Of a stretch of DNA of 64,000 nt, positions 63,509-64,000 are shown in pieces. A program made the position numbers and the translations under genes. Every line of letters begins with the position of its first letter. Position 1 is the stretch's first letter. Source of the DNA: Hibiscus mutabilis (Eukaryota > Streptophyta > Magnoliopsida > Malvales > Malvaceae). Location of the stretch: the NCBI GenBank assembly GCA_019671005.1, contig CM033714.1:81893909-81957908 (forward strand). Direction: 5' to 3'. The notes beneath the pieces were generated by a model. The model was not told the origin of the DNA. It ran no database searches and saw nothing but the letters and a program-made list of their open reading frames with translations.

Positions 63509-64000
63509 AGGGTAAAGTACAAAAATGATCATCAAACTTTGTTAAAAAAACAAAATGATAATCAAACTTTCAAATGTTACAAAATAACAATTAAAATTTA
63601 TATTTTGTAGCAAAATGGTAACTCGGCCATTAAAGGCAATCAAGGGTAACGTTGTGATTATAAAAATTTAAATAATAACACGTTTAGTTCTTTATATTTT
63701 TAAATTCAATCAATTTAGTCATATTTCAAATAAAAGCCCATAAACTTTCAGATCATTCTCTATACTCCATTGATGCAATTCCTCCAAGCTTTGAACTTAA
63801 TTTCCATGGCTTCCTTCACACCAAATCTTTACCACACGTCAACAGAGTTCAAATACAGTACTAATGCCTGGAATTACTAATATAAACAAATACATAGTAC
63901 ATACACTTCCTATGCAAATTGACCCAAGGTTAACTTATATGGCTAACAAATTACGAACAGAGGCGAAGCAAAAGAAAAAGTAAAAAAGAAGAAGAATGAA
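63509..64000. mobile_element. Left part of a Mutator-like TIR element, cut by the window end
   Basis: AAGGGTAAAGTACAAAAATGATCATCAAACTTTG matches the TIR type of the elements at 16895 and 33604, and it is followed by the same kind of text (CAAAATGGTAACTCGGCCATTAA). From about 63740 the composition becomes less AT-rich and more gene-like, which could be captured sequence. I could not identify it, and the right end lies outside the window. Confidence 0.55.

Overview
This is nuclear DNA from a flowering plant, most likely a eudicot. The evidence is split genes with GT-AG introns, AT-rich intergenic DNA packed with short inverted-repeat transposons, a nuclear tRNA-Pro, and plant-only families (PRONE RopGEF, two-LIM WLIM protein, cucumisin-type subtilases, ProT transporter). 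Cotton or another Malvaceae is my best guess from protein and transposon flavour, but it cannot be proven here.

Layout. 1-6117: a broken Rab GTPase copy, repeats and a duplicated upstream segment. 6118-16298: two tandem cucumisin-like subtilase genes (+), ten exons each and both 738 residues. 16895-17999: a Mutator-like element carrying a dead piece of the splicing gene DIM1/YLS8. 18238: tRNA-Pro(AGG). 18562-21042: a RopGEF gene (-) whose 5' end is duplicated, giving an upstream ORF. 21.3-29 kb: repeats, including a CACTA-like element with captured, unidentified exon-like sequence. 29024-32506: proline transporter (+) with a MITE in intron 1. 33376-34191: two adjacent TIR elements. 34435-35781: ribosomal protein eL33/L35a (+). 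37162-37528: a fold-back MITE. 39505-41845: nucleotide-sugar transporter (+) with upstream ORFs. 43195-46312: an ARM-repeat-like gene (-) carrying three one-base frameshifts and a minisatellite intron. 47596-49615: WLIM2 actin-bundling protein (-). 51.8-52.3 kb: two decayed tRNA-Arg copies. 53280-55279: a MITE with a perfect 9-bp target duplication, then a long-armed inverted-repeat element carrying diacylglycerol-kinase exons. 55917-60599: a conserved plant protein of unknown function (-). 60.6-64 kb: promoter region and repeats.

The genes are ordinary, mostly single units (secreted proteases, Rho signalling, transport, translation, cytoskeleton) and form no pathway. The most striking theme is transposon capture of host exons: one case clear at the sequence level (DIM1), one strong (diacylglycerol kinase) and one possible (CACTA). 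The second theme is small local duplications that alter gene starts or introns. Exon borders were placed by eye from reading frame, splice signals and family knowledge. No alignment was run.
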